Shown here piece after piece: positions 29,309 through 37,083 of a stretch of DNA of 38,192 nucleotides. Within the stretch, counting starts at the first letter, position 1. Each line of letters begins with the position of its first letter. This DNA comes from a virus: positions 1-38,192 of IMG/VR virus record IMGVR_UViG_3300044911_000938; one strand, 5' to 3'. Made by a program: the position numbers and the translations under genes. The notes under the pieces were generated by a model, which was given only the letters and a program-made list of their open reading frames with translations, searched no databases and had not been told where the DNA came from.

Positions 29309-30036
29309 ATATCTCAAAGGGCTGGAAAAAGTGGATGGCGGTCGGATGCTCGCACGGCGATCAAATCGACCCCGAAGCACGCAAGGCGGTGCTGACATTC
29401 CGCGAGCGTTGGAAGCCGGACACGACATTCCACCTCGGGGACTTTCTCGACCTCGCAGCATTCCGCACAGGAGCGGTCAATGACCCGAACTCCAGCGACC
29501 GCGCGGCGAGCGTGAGCGACGATCTCAGCGCCGGCATTGATTTCCTCCATGAACTCCGTCCGCAGCATATCCTATTCGGCAACCACGAAGCCCGGCTCTA
29601 CAAGCTCGCAGCCTCGCCAAACGCTTTGGCAGCGCACGCCGCCACGCTTACCATCCAAGCCATCGAGGAGGCCGCCAAGAAGCTCAAGGCGCGATTGTAT
29701 CCGTATCACGTCCGCAGCTACGCCGAACTCGGAGGAACGAAATTCATGCACGGCTACATGTTCAACGTCCAAGCGATTCGCGACCATGCGGAGACATACG
29801 GCAACTGTGTTCTAGCTCACCTTCACCGAGTTGGAAGCGAACGCGCCCGCACGCTCGACGGCGCAACCGGCCACTGCGTCGGCATGCTCGCCCGATTCGA
29901 CATGGAATACGCCAGCACACGCCGCGCAACGCTAGCGTGGTCGCAGGGCTTTGCATACGGATTCTACAACGAAAAAAACATCACAGTAAACACATGCGAA
30001 AGAAAACACAATCACCCCTGGCTTCTGCCAATATAA
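29305..30036 (+). CDS. Calcineurin-like metallophosphoesterase
   Basis: A 243-residue enzyme from ATG 29305. The metal-binding motifs are in order: GCSHGD (14-19, in place of the usual DxH), LGDFLD (44-49), GNHEAR (92-97), MHGY (148-151) and AHLHR (171-175, in place of GHTH). The family includes nucleases and phosphatases; in phages it is often thought to process nucleic acids, but the substrate here is unknown. The odd first motif may change metal use. Its last 43 bases overlap the next gene. Confidence 0.8.
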   Translation: MNISKGWKKWMAVGCSHGDQIDPEARKAVLTFRERWKPDTTFHLGDFLDLAAFRTGAVNDPNSSDRAASVSDDLSAGIDFLHELRPQHILFGNHEARLYKLAASPNALAAHAATLTIQAIEEAAKKLKARLYPYHVRSYAELGGTKFMHGYMFNVQAIRDHAETYGNCVLAHLHRVGSERARTLDGATGHCVGMLARFDMEYASTRRATLAWSQGFAYGFYNEKNITVNTCERKHNHPWLLPI

Positions 30037-30272
30037 CCGCCGCTTGGGAGCGGGTATTCGAAGATGCAAAAATTGACGACATCGAACAGCTTCACAGCGA
30101 GGGATGGCGGAGCGTTTACGAAATCGCAAAGGAATCGGGACGTGTTCGAAATACTATAGCGGCCGCACTTGATTCCGAAGTCAGGGCGGGTCGCTTTGAA
30201 AAAAAACTGGCAAAAATCAAGCGCGAAACGCAAACAAAACAGATTTGCTTTTATCGTCCTATCGGAAAATGA
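29994..30272 (+). CDS. Small winged-helix-like DNA-binding protein
   Basis: A 92-residue basic protein from ATG 29994. The central part DDIEQLHSEGWRSVYEIAKE and SGRVRNTIAAALDSEVRAGR matches a winged-helix pattern used in small phage regulators. It overlaps the phosphoesterase gene by 43 bases in another frame, so control by coupling is likely. A regulator of nearby genes is a fair guess. Confidence 0.6.
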   Translation: MRKKTQSPLASANITAAWERVFEDAKIDDIEQLHSEGWRSVYEIAKESGRVRNTIAAALDSEVRAGRFEKKLAKIKRETQTKQICFYRPIGK

Positions 30273-30283
30273 AAAGTCGTTTC

Positions 30284-30312
30284 ACCCGCACCAGCATTGG
30301 ACGCGCGGGTTT
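30284..30312 (+). terminator. Weak terminator-like hairpin
   Basis: ACCCGC (30284-30289) pairs with GCGGGT (30305-30310) across a 15-base loop, followed by only TT. It may end the lysis/early transcript weakly. The rest of the gap to 30377 is A/T-rich with no clear signal. Confidence 0.35.
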
Positions 30313-30393
30313 GTAAAGACTTTTCTCAAAATTTATTTTCGGGAAATCTCAAAAAAATCTTTTAATTTTTTGGGAAGATGAAAAATTCCCCTC

Positions 30394-30410
30394 AACGCAA
30401 CGGTTGCGTT
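30394..30410. promoter_or_regulatory. Perfect palindrome before small gene
   Basis: AACGCAAC-G-GTTGCGTT, 8-bp arms around one base, ending nine bases before the ATG at 30420. No T run follows on the + strand. Operator or RNA hairpin hiding the start are both possible. Confidence 0.45.
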
Positions 30411-30419
30411 CTAAAAAAT

Positions 30420-30569
30420 ATGAAATCCAAAACATACATCTGCGAGGGCTACGACCCTCTTTTCGGTCCGATTCGGGACATGATGGACGCCTACTCTGTT
30501 GAAGAGGCGAAAGCAAAATTTAAAACCCTTCACGGAATCGCGGCGCTTTTTGTCGCGCTCGAAAAATAA
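30420..30569 (+). CDS. Small protein, unknown
   Basis: A 49-residue protein (MKSKTYICEGYDPLFGPIRD, then YSVEEAKAKFKTLHGIAALF). I choose ATG 30420 because the CTAAAAAAT leader is like those of other genes here; an in-frame ATG at 30378 would add 14 residues and run through the palindrome. The pattern of a strand followed by a YSVEEAKAKF helix is common among small phage proteins. Function unknown. Confidence 0.5.
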   Translation: MKSKTYICEGYDPLFGPIRDMMDAYSVEEAKAKFKTLHGIAALFVALEK

Positions 30570-30570
30570 C

Positions 30571-30690
30571 ATGGAACCCGAGACTATCATCCTCAATTTG
30601 CAGTTTGCTTGGGAGGCTTTCAAGGCAGTTGGGCCGGTTGCAATTTTTGCGGCGCTGACATATTGGATGACGACATGGGGGGAGGAATGA
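30571..30690 (+). CDS. Tiny membrane protein (39 residues)
   Basis: ATG 30571, one base after the previous stop. MEPETIILNLQFAWEAFKAV is followed by a hydrophobic segment (GPVAIFAALTYWMTT). It is coupled by ATGA to another tiny membrane protein. Function unknown; possibly interference with the host envelope or a second holin-like pair away from the lysis cassette. Confidence 0.5.
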   Translation: MEPETIILNLQFAWEAFKAVGPVAIFAALTYWMTTWGEE

Positions 30691-30794
30691 GCGTGACTCT
30701 CGCCATATCGATCGCCGTGATCACTCTCGGATCATGCGTGGCGTGTTTTTTCATCGGACGCGAGGCAGGGCGGATTGAAAAGAAAGACAAATGA
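30687..30794 (+). CDS. Tiny membrane protein (35 residues)
   Basis: ATG 30687 with a strong GGAGG four bases upstream. One clear membrane helix (VTLAISIAVITLGSCVACFF) then a basic end (GREAGRIEKKDK), so one-pass with the basic end inside. The good ribosome site supports real expression despite the size. ATGA overlap with the resolvase gene. Confidence 0.6.
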   Translation: MSVTLAISIAVITLGSCVACFFIGREAGRIEKKDK

Positions 30795-31228
30795 GAACCA
30801 TCCTTGCCATTGATCCAGGAACAACGCACAGCGCGTTTGTCCAATACCGCGACGGAATCATTCTAGACCACGGCTGGATTTTAAACCACGAAATGCGCCA
30901 AGTGCTCATCGGCCGCGAATACGACGCCGTGGCAATCGAAATGATTGCGAGCTACGGCATGGCGGTCGGTGCTTCCACGTTCGAGACATGCGTCTGGATC
31001 GGACGATTCACGGAAATTGCAAGAGTCGAACCGACCCTGTGCTATCGTAAAGGCATCAAACTTTTTCTCTGCGGCACGATGCGAGCCAAGGATGCGAACA
31101 TTCGCCAAGCCTTACTCGATCTCATCGGACCGCAAGGAACAAAGGCCAAGCCGGGGCCAACATACGGCATCAAATCCCATACTTGGGCGGCGCTGGCAGT
31201 GGCCGTATACGCTGCCGACAACAAATAA
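30791..31228 (+). CDS. RuvC-like Holliday junction resolvase
   Basis: A 145-residue protein with an RNase H-like fold of the RuvC group: Asp8 in ILAIDPGTTHS, Glu50 in AVAIEMI, Asp101 in RAKDANIRQALLD, and a final helix SHTWAALAVAVYAAD. The last acidic residue of classic RuvC (usually in DALALA) is absent from WAALAVA; Asp143 nearby or His130 may stand in. It would resolve branched DNA before packaging. Genes for recombination follow. Confidence 0.78.
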   Translation: MRTILAIDPGTTHSAFVQYRDGIILDHGWILNHEMRQVLIGREYDAVAIEMIASYGMAVGASTFETCVWIGRFTEIARVEPTLCYRKGIKLFLCGTMRAKDANIRQALLDLIGPQGTKAKPGPTYGIKSHTWAALAVAVYAADNK

Positions 31229-31240
31229 GAAACCAAAAAT

Positions 31241-31420
31241 ATGAACCTAACAACAAAACAGCAGGCAAAAGCGGACGGCTACCGTCCAATGACAACGGCA
31301 TATAAACTGCCAAGCGAGCAATGGATGCTCGACAACATCCTTGCAGACATGAAGCGCGCAAATGCGGAAATCGTATTTGTCGGAGAAAATCAAAACTCAA
31401 TAGAAATCTGGAAAAAATGA
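31241..31420 (+). CDS. Small protein, unknown (59 residues)
   Basis: ATG 31241 after an AACCAAAAAT leader and ending in an ATGA overlap with the Sak4-like gene. MNLTTKQQAKADGYRPMTTA, then SEQWMLDNILADMKRANAEI and a closing strand IEIWKK. A helical core with a strand at each side. No family is known; co-translation with the ATPase suggests a linked role. Confidence 0.6.
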   Translation: MNLTTKQQAKADGYRPMTTAYKLPSEQWMLDNILADMKRANAEIVFVGENQNSIEIWKK

Positions 31421-32352
31421 AAATCACAAGAGGAAGACAGACACGGCCACAGCGGGTCGTCATTTACGGAGTTGAATCGGTCGGCAAGACAACATTCGCC
31501 GCGCAATTCCCGAATCCATTGTTTCTCGACATCGAGGGCGGAACGGCGCACCTGGAGACAGATCGCGTGGAAATCAACAGCTGGGCAGAACTTAACGCCG
31601 CGCTGAAGGAGGTCGCAGCCAGCGACTACCAGACCGTTGTCATTGACTCGGCAGACTGGGCAGAGCGCCTATGCGTTGAAGACCTACTGGCGAGCACGAA
31701 GAAAAGCAGCATTGAGGATTTTGGCTACGGCAAGGGATGGGTGCAAGTTGCTGAGCGTATGAGCCGACTCCTGACCGCTCTGGATTCGCTGATTGCGATT
31801 GGCAAGCACGTTGTCCTTCTCGCTCACAGCAAGGTTCAGCGGGTTGAGCCGCCCGACCTGATGACGGCTTACGACCGCTACGAACTCAAGATGAGCAAGC
31901 AAAGCTCGCCGCTCGTTAAGGAATGGGCAGACGAATTGTGGTTTTTCCGGTTCAAAACCAAGGTGGTGGAATCGGAAAACGGCAAGGCCAAGGGCACAGG
32001 CGGCAAGCAACGCATCATCCTGACAACACACAGCGCGGCATACGACGCGAAGACCCGCAGCGGGCTAGGCGAAGAACTCCCGATGGAGTGGGATTCGGTG
32101 GCGCATTTATTCGCTGCGGCAAATCCAAAAGCGAAGGCCGAACCAGCGGTTGTCGTAGTCGGAGCGGAGCATGTGCGAGCCTTTAAAATGTTGGCGGAAA
32201 ACGAGGATGCGGTGAACGCCTTCCTTGTCTTCAACAAATCCATCCAGCCAGGACAAACTTGGCGGGATGTCTCGGAAAAACTCCGCGCAAACATTGTCGC
32301 AAGGCCGGAGGCACTGATTGCAAAGGTTCTTGAAGTGAAGGAGGGGAAATGA
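31417..32352 (+). CDS. Sak4-like RecA-fold ATPase (recombination)
   Basis: A 311-residue protein from ATG 31417. RVVIYGVESVGKTTFAAQFP holds Walker A (18-26), FLDIEGGTAHLE follows, and TVVIDSADWAERL near 75 is the Walker B-type strand; KHVVLLAHSKVQR is a later core strand. This fits AAA_24/Sak4 proteins, RecA-like single-strand annealing partners of phages. With the Cas4-like exonuclease and SSB-like protein that follow, it makes a recombination set. The C-terminus (from about 245) is a separate helical tail. Confidence 0.8.
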   Translation: MKITRGRQTRPQRVVIYGVESVGKTTFAAQFPNPLFLDIEGGTAHLETDRVEINSWAELNAALKEVAASDYQTVVIDSADWAERLCVEDLLASTKKSSIEDFGYGKGWVQVAERMSRLLTALDSLIAIGKHVVLLAHSKVQRVEPPDLMTAYDRYELKMSKQSSPLVKEWADELWFFRFKTKVVESENGKAKGTGGKQRIILTTHSAAYDAKTRSGLGEELPMEWDSVAHLFAAANPKAKAEPAVVVVGAEHVRAFKMLAENEDAVNAFLVFNKSIQPGQTWRDVSEKLRANIVARPEALIAKVLEVKEGK

Positions 32353-32609
32353 GCGCAGTAAAAAACGGAGGTGGGGGGGGCGCAGGGCTGTCATTTCCAA
32401 TGGATTATCCAGACAGGTCAGACACAGAGGGCACGGAGAAAATGCTTGCTCTGACTCCGCTTGGGTTGATCTCGATTTACTTGGACGAATACGACGCCAA
32501 GAGAGTTGCAGACCAGATCGAACTCTATTTCCGCCGCAACCACTGCGGAATGGCGATCGACGACAACAAGTTAAGTTTTGTCCAAATAGCGGAGGTCGGC
32601 AATGAGTAA
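32349..32609 (+). CDS. Small protein with G8 tract near start
   Basis: An 86-residue protein (NGGGGGAGLSFPMDYPDRSD, LALTPLGLISIYLDEYDAKR). AAGGAGGGG lies before the ATG, so the start is secure. A run of eight G at 32373-32380 codes for part of the Gly run and could slip during replication, switching the gene on or off; an internal ATG at 32400 lies just after it. Unknown family. Confidence 0.55.
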   Translation: MSAVKNGGGGGAGLSFPMDYPDRSDTEGTEKMLALTPLGLISIYLDEYDAKRVADQIELYFRRNHCGMAIDDNKLSFVQIAEVGNE

Positions 32610-33612
32610 AGAACTCACTCCCAGCATGGCTCCCAAGCTTGCAGAGTGCGCAGTTTTCGTCGGCGCATCCGGTGCGTCGGCGGCTGCCGAGCGCGGGACG
32701 GCAATCGACTATGCGATCCGCATGGCGATGAATGGAGACATCGAACCGACCGAACAACTTCCAGCGGAAGATCAAGCCTCCGCACGATGGGGAATTAAGA
32801 CCTTGCGCCAATTAAGCGGCGGCGAGCGCGTCGAAACACGCGAGGAATATCTTGCAATGGCAGTGCCAGGCCTTTCCAAGCTTGGCACTGCAGACGCTAT
32901 TTGCAAGCGCGCGCGGTGGGTTGCGGACATTAAGACCGGCCAAGTGCGCAACTATCGCGAGCAGCTGGCGGCTTACGCGCTCGCCTGCATGGAGGACAAC
33001 TTTGCCGAGTCGTGGACGGGGCATGTTGTCTACGTCGATCAGCAGCTTGTGCGGTCCTACGACTTCACACGCGAAGAGGCCGAGGCCACTACTCAGAGGT
33101 GGATCTCAGCAGCAACGTCGACGCTCGCTCGCCCGACGCCTTGCGAGTATTGCAACTGGTGCGCTAACAAAGACAGGTGCAGCGCGCTTGTATTGCAAAG
33201 CAAGGCCGCACTCGCAGACGTGGATGCGACAAACAAGGACACGCTCACCATCATTAAAGACAGAATCCTTGCCGACCCGCTGAAGCTCTCGGACTTTGCG
33301 AAGCGGTTCAAATTCTTCGAAAAGGAGATTGCTGAACCGCTCGTGGACGCGCTCAAAGAACGCCTAACCGCCGGCGAGGAAATCCCCGGATGGAAGGTCT
33401 CGGCAACCGCAGGCCGCGAATACGTCGAAGCCGACGCCATCGCCAAGGCGTCCGAAGGAGTCTCGAAAGAGACACTCATCCTCGCACTCGGCGGCAAAAT
33501 GACCGGAGCAAAATTCCGCGAATTTTGCGCAGCCGGTGGCGTGGAGGTTGACGAGTCGGCAATTAAAGCAGGCGCGCCGATCACGACACTCAGACAAGTA
33601 AAGGCCAAGTAA
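32602..33612 (+). CDS. Cas4/RecB-like PD-(D/E)XK exonuclease with Cys cluster
   Basis: A 336-residue protein. The nuclease core is seen at Asp98 (LGTADAI), Asp109-Ile-Lys111 (VADIKTGQ) and Gln121 (REQLAAYALA). Cys181, 184, 187 and 193 (CEYCNWCANKDRC), with a possible partner Cys16, resemble the iron-sulfur cluster of Cas4/AddB-type enzymes. The C-terminal 120 residues are helical. It would resect DNA ends for the annealing ATPase upstream. GGAGGT precedes the ATG and the gene overlaps its neighbour by eight bases. Confidence 0.8.
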   Translation: MSKELTPSMAPKLAECAVFVGASGASAAAERGTAIDYAIRMAMNGDIEPTEQLPAEDQASARWGIKTLRQLSGGERVETREEYLAMAVPGLSKLGTADAICKRARWVADIKTGQVRNYREQLAAYALACMEDNFAESWTGHVVYVDQQLVRSYDFTREEAEATTQRWISAATSTLARPTPCEYCNWCANKDRCSALVLQSKAALADVDATNKDTLTIIKDRILADPLKLSDFAKRFKFFEKEIAEPLVDALKERLTAGEEIPGWKVSATAGREYVEADAIAKASEGVSKETLILALGGKMTGAKFREFCAAGGVEVDESAIKAGAPITTLRQVKAK

Positions 33613-33614
33613 AG

Positions 33615-33634
33615 GCTAAGCAAATGCTAAGCAA
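33615..33634 (+). repeat. Tandem 9-bp repeat GCTAAGCAA
   Basis: GCTAAGCAA occurs at 33615-33623 and 33626-33634 just after the exonuclease stop, with a weaker related unit (GCCAAGTAA) at 33604-33612. It may be a small slippage product or protein site. A 40-base A/C-rich leader follows up to the next ATG. Confidence 0.5.
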
Positions 33635-33676
33635 TCACCCCAAAACACACAAAACCAACATCAACACAAAATAAAT

Positions 33677-34123
33677 ATGCCAACATACACACAAACCGAA
33701 CCCCGCGAGACCTATTTCGTCGAGCCGGGCAAATACCAAGTCGAAATCACCAAAGGGATCGAGAAGACAAGCCAAGCTGGTAATTCAATGATCAAATTGA
33801 ACTGCCGCGTCAAACTTGCAGACGGAACAGACGGGCCGGAAATCTCCGAGCACCTAACCTTTACCCCAAAGGCTGCGTGGAAGATTGACCAAGTGCGCCA
33901 AGCACTCGGGCAGGCAGTTGTGCCGGGCGAGGAGTTCACCATTGAGGCCGAGGATTTTGTCGGGATGTCCGCATGGGTGGTTCTCGGAGAAGAACCCGGA
34001 AGCACAAATCCGAGCATGCGATTCAATACGATCGAACGATGGATTGAAGCGAAAAAGACGGCGAAGCCAGCCAAGGTTGGCACGATCCGAAAACCAGAAG
34101 ACAGCGACGACATCCCGTTTTAA
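33677..34123 (+). CDS. Single-strand DNA-binding protein-like
   Basis: A 148-residue protein of the DUF669 type. A beta-barrel-like core (GKYQVEITKGIEKTSQAGNS, MIKLNCRVKLADGT, HLTFTPKAAWKIDQVRQALG) and a linker rich in Lys and Pro lead to the end DSDDIPF, nearly identical to the acidic tip by which bacterial SSB proteins contact partners. It should coat single strands during replication and recombination. The leader is a G-free A/C-rich stretch of some 40 bases. Confidence 0.78.
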   Translation: MPTYTQTEPRETYFVEPGKYQVEITKGIEKTSQAGNSMIKLNCRVKLADGTDGPEISEHLTFTPKAAWKIDQVRQALGQAVVPGEEFTIEAEDFVGMSAWVVLGEEPGSTNPSMRFNTIERWIEAKKTAKPAKVGTIRKPEDSDDIPF

Positions 34124-34142
34124 CCTAACCGCAGCGACCGGG

Positions 34143-34168
34143 GCGCGACGCGATACGCGCATTTTTTT
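34143..34168 (+). terminator. Terminator directly abutting the next start codon
   Basis: GCGCG (34143-34147) / CGCGC (34156-34160) with an 8-base loop, then A and seven T (34162-34168). The next gene's ATG starts at 34169, the very next base. Read-through transcripts would carry the hairpin right before the start. Confidence 0.6.
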
Positions 34169-34537
34169 ATGAGTATAATCAGTGAATCGGAAAACATTGC
34201 AACGATGACAGTAAATCATTACGAACGCATTTTGCGCGAGCGAAACGAAGCGCGGGAACTTCTTGCTAAGGCGCTTGTTAGAGGAGATTTGGCTCTATCG
34301 GAAACTAAAAAAGCCAAGGAAGAATTGTTTTGGTCTGATTGCCAAGACAAGCGCGAGATGCAACGTGAACTCGACGAGGCGCGGGAGAAAAACGCCAAGC
34401 TGCGCGACATTGCGGGAAGGGCGATTGATATGCTGGAATTTAACGCTCACTCAAAGCATGGCACGATTGTTCAACTCCGCGCCGAACTCGATCAACTCAA
34501 GGTGAGGCGCGGCGCGAAGGACGCCGAACTCGACTAG
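34169..34537 (+). CDS. Coiled-coil protein, unknown
   Basis: A 122-residue, strongly charged helical protein (YERILRERNEARELLAKALV, ETKKAKEELFWSDCQDKREM, QRELDEAREKNAKLRDIAG). ATG 34169 follows a terminator; an in-frame ATG at 34205 is a possible second start and lies past the hairpin. No family is known. Similar coiled coils are common as small phage early proteins. Confidence 0.55.
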   Translation: MSIISESENIATMTVNHYERILRERNEARELLAKALVRGDLALSETKKAKEELFWSDCQDKREMQRELDEAREKNAKLRDIAGRAIDMLEFNAHSKHGTIVQLRAELDQLKVRRGAKDAELD

Positions 34538-34603
34538 AAACTTTCCCGCCGTTGCCTCGACCGCCTTGTTCGGCTTTCGGGGCGCGGCACAACCAACACA
34601 AAT

Positions 34604-34825
34604 ATGAACGAACCAAAACTGAAACTGACACTCAAGCCATGCGGTGACTGCTGGCTCCACATCGACGCTCCGAGCGGGCTAAGAGCATCCATCAACCTCG
34701 GGCAGCGGGGCGGGATGAATGACCAAACCATCGTCGGACGAACGATCCGAGAAGTAGCGGCACTTCACGAGGACACGCCGATAATTCCTGAGCCGAACAA
34801 CTCAAGGAGGGCGCGAAATGAGTGA
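34604..34825 (+). CDS. Small protein, unknown
   Basis: A 73-residue protein (LTLKPCGDCWLHIDAPSGLR, ASINLGQRGGMNDQTIVGRT). Leader AACCAACACAAAT is A/C-rich with no Shine-Dalgarno. The C-terminal codons contain an AAGGAGG site used by a tiny frame starting at 34818. No family is known. Confidence 0.5.
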   Translation: MNEPKLKLTLKPCGDCWLHIDAPSGLRASINLGQRGGMNDQTIVGRTIREVAALHEDTPIIPEPNNSRRARNE

Positions 34826-34838
34826 CGAATTAAAATGA
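34818..34838 (+). CDS. Six-codon leader minicistron MSDELK
   Basis: ATG 34818 has the strong AAGGAGG site ten bases before it. The frame reads only MSDELK and stops at TGA 34836-34838, which overlaps the ATG of the next gene (34835). The next gene lacks its own site, so ribosomes would load here and restart. A frameshift that split one gene is the alternative. Confidence 0.45.
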   Translation: MSDELK

Positions 34839-35029
34839 CACCTGAAATTGCCCTACGATTCACAATATGCGCCAACGGGTGCCCAGTCGGGCCGCGCTTG
34901 CAAAGAGGTGAGCGAATGCCGATATATCAACACACCTACGCGCTTGAAGAGCGCGAAAAGGCCGAGTCTGACCTCGAAAAAATTAAGAACTACATAGAAA
35001 AACATTACCTACAAAAACAAAAAAAATGA
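34835..35029 (+). CDS. Small protein, unknown, coupled to minicistron
   Basis: A 64-residue protein (IALRFTICANGCPVGPRLQR, then YALEEREKAESDLEKIKNYI). A compact Cys-containing start and a charged helical end. It begins in the ATGA overlap of the six-codon frame and ends in an ATGA overlap with the next gene. Function unknown. Confidence 0.5.
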   Translation: MTPEIALRFTICANGCPVGPRLQRGERMPIYQHTYALEEREKAESDLEKIKNYIEKHYLQKQKK

Positions 35030-35286
35030 CTGCTGACGAAAAACTAGACAACGAAATGATGTTCACCCGAAATATCCTGTGCGGAATGATTCGCCAGGCC
35101 GTTATCGACGCGAAAAACGACCGAGAGTATATGAGCTGCGCCAACGTAAACGGACGTGAGAGCAATCAGCGAAGCGCGATTCAATTCCTCAATTCTGAAT
35201 TTTACCGCCATCTGTGCGAGGCCCTCGGGAGCGCTTCAGGAGTTGGGCTTCCGCATGACCGTATCCGGCTGGAGGCGATGAAGTGA
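35026..35286 (+). CDS. Small helical protein before helicase, unknown
   Basis: An 86-residue helical protein (MTADEKLDNEMMFTRNILCG, SNQRSAIQFLNSEFYRHLCE). It lies one base before the replicative helicase gene and may be a loader or regulator, but nothing in the sequence proves this. No family is recognised. Confidence 0.5.
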   Translation: MTADEKLDNEMMFTRNILCGMIRQAVIDAKNDREYMSCANVNGRESNQRSAIQFLNSEFYRHLCEALGSASGVGLPHDRIRLEAMK

Positions 35287-35287
35287 A

Positions 35288-36796
35288 ATGCTTTCATTCC
35301 TAAAAGACCTTATCCAAAAAGAAAGTGAAATCGTCGGCTATATCAGCATTGCGGGGTTTTCGGGCATCCCAAAATCCGCGCTTGTCGATCCTGAAATTTT
35401 CCAATCGCCTTTAAACGGCCTCGCCTACGCAGCAGCGCACAGGTTACATCATTCCGGCAAGCTCGTACACGCGCGGACAATTATCGACGCCATCGAGCGT
35501 GATCCGTATTGGCTCAAATTGGCCGAGGAAACAGCGAAGAAAGACGGAATGCAATGCTGGCGGGATGCGATTGTTCTCGCTAACAAGGACCTTGGCTTCA
35601 TGCCGAACTCGGGGGCGACAATATGCACAGAGCACCTGAATGAACTCCAAGCAGCAGCAAACTACCGCAAAGCCGCAAAAGTCGGGAAAAGCCTTGCAGA
35701 TGGCCTCATCGAAATTGGCGACGCCACAAAAGAATTGGAATCGCTCGCAAAGCCGCGATCAGCAATGGCCGGCGTTGAGATGCACACGTTCAAGGAGCTC
35801 TATGAATACAACGCCGACGATGACGTTACAACGCTCATCGGCAACCGTTGGGTATGTCGAGGCGGGCAGTTGGTTTTAATCGGACACTCGGGCATTGGCA
35901 AATCAAGTTACACGATCCAGCAAGCGATGACGTGGGCGCTAGGTATGCCGTTCTTCGGAATGATGCCCAAGTTTCCACTTAAGAGTTTAATCGTCCAAGC
36001 AGAAAACGACATGGGTGATATGGCGGAGGTGGTTCAGGGCGTGATGACCTACGTCGTCACAAAGAGCGGGATGCCTCAACGTGAGGCAATGGACACGTTG
36101 AAAAAAAACATCGTCGTTGCGCGAGTGACGGCGCAAACCGGCGAGGCGTTCATCGAAGTCATTCGAGAACTCATCACCAAGCACGGTTCATTCGACCTTG
36201 TCTACGGCGACCCGCTCCTGAGCTACATCGGAGACGATATATCACAGCAGGCCGTGGCCTCGCACTTCCTTCGAGGGCTTTGCAACCCTATCGCATTTGA
36301 CCATGGCTTTGCTTGGGTATGGTCCCACCATACCGGCAAGCCGCAGAGCGACAGCAAGAGCCGTGCTCACTGGAACGCGAATGATTACGCATATGTGGGC
36401 CTAGGTAGCTCAGAACTCACGAACTGGGCACGGGCAATCTGTGTATTGCAGACGACAAAACACGATGGGATTTTTAAACTCCTTCTCGCCAAACGTGGAA
36501 CCCGTGCCGGCGTAGTTGATGAGCACGGGCACCCGACCACGGAGATTGTTTTTAAACACGCGGACAAGGGGATACACTGGGAACCGGCACAGATGCCGGA
36601 GGAACCAGAAGAAGAGGAGAAGCCGCACAAGCGCTCAGGACGGGCACCAAAGCTCTCAGACGTTGACGAGGCGGAGATTATCGCAAAACACGCATCTTGG
36701 CCGCAGAACGGGCGTGGGTTTTACTCAACTATGGCGGCAAAGTACCGAGTATCACGCGACACAATTGAGCGTGTTTTGCGGAAGTCGAAGGGATAA
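35288..36796 (+). CDS. Replicative helicase, RepA-like (RecA fold), with C-terminal HTH
   Basis: A 502-residue protein. The N-terminal 150 residues are helical and DnaB-N-like (LVDPEIFQSPLNGLAYAAAH). The motor has Walker A IGHSGIGKSS (198-207), LIVQAENDMGD, the Walker B-type FDLVYGDPLLSYIGD and VWSHHTGKPQSD with the sensor His pair. Around residues 440-455 an acidic linker (PEEPEEEEKPHKRSG) leads to a C-terminal helix-turn-helix (AAKYRVSRDTIERVLRKSKG). This is the AAA_25/RepA hexameric helicase plan. Iterons begin inside the last codons of this gene, so the C-terminal DNA-binding part may recognise the neighbouring origin. Confidence 0.82.
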   Translation: MLSFLKDLIQKESEIVGYISIAGFSGIPKSALVDPEIFQSPLNGLAYAAAHRLHHSGKLVHARTIIDAIERDPYWLKLAEETAKKDGMQCWRDAIVLANKDLGFMPNSGATICTEHLNELQAAANYRKAAKVGKSLADGLIEIGDATKELESLAKPRSAMAGVEMHTFKELYEYNADDDVTTLIGNRWVCRGGQLVLIGHSGIGKSSYTIQQAMTWALGMPFFGMMPKFPLKSLIVQAENDMGDMAEVVQGVMTYVVTKSGMPQREAMDTLKKNIVVARVTAQTGEAFIEVIRELITKHGSFDLVYGDPLLSYIGDDISQQAVASHFLRGLCNPIAFDHGFAWVWSHHTGKPQSDSKSRAHWNANDYAYVGLGSSELTNWARAICVLQTTKHDGIFKLLLAKRGTRAGVVDEHGHPTTEIVFKHADKGIHWEPAQMPEEPEEEEKPHKRSGRAPKLSDVDEAEIIAKHASWPQNGRGFYSTMAAKYRVSRDTIERVLRKSKG

Positions 36797-37083
36797 GAAG
36801 AGTGCCGCAAAACTCCAAAATCAATTTTGCGGCAAAAAAAATGGACATGAACAAGTGCCGCAAAACTGCCCTTCAGACATTTTGCGGAGGTCTGGAAAAT
36901 CAAATTAAAACAGATGGAACTACAATTCAACAATTTGCAACAAAAATACGGACAAAAAACAAGTGCCGCAAAACTACCGCAGAAGTGCCGCAAAACTCAT
37001 ATTCTGCGGCACTGGAAAAGTGCCGCAAAATTCTGCCGCAAAACCCCCCCCCCTATAAGGGGGGGGGGGTATTTTGCGGCAGT
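36774..37083. repeat. Eleven GTGCCGCAAAAC iterons, candidate replication origin
   Basis: Copies or near-copies of AGTGCCGCAAAACT: + strand at 36802, 36854, 36962, 36984, 37019 and 37033; - strand at 36774, 36825, 36880, 37002 and 37071. The core CCGCAAAA is kept in all but one (CCGCAGAA at 37002). The cluster starts inside the helicase gene end and fills the gene-free 379 bases to 37175. Iterons beside a helicase gene and an AT-rich segment are the usual form of a replication origin. A frame running through it codes repeated KCRKT because of the iterons and is unlikely to be a gene. Confidence 0.72.
37033..37082. repeat. Long hairpin C10-TATAA-G11 framed by iterons
   Basis: CTGCCGCAAAA then ten C (37044-37053), TATAA, eleven G (37059-37069), then TATTTTGCGGCAG. 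The two sides pair over more than 20 bases with a small TA bulge, giving a very stable hairpin or cruciform with a 5-base loop. The homopolymer lengths may vary or be read wrongly. It lies between the innermost iteron pair and could be the point where strands open or priming starts. Confidence 0.65.
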
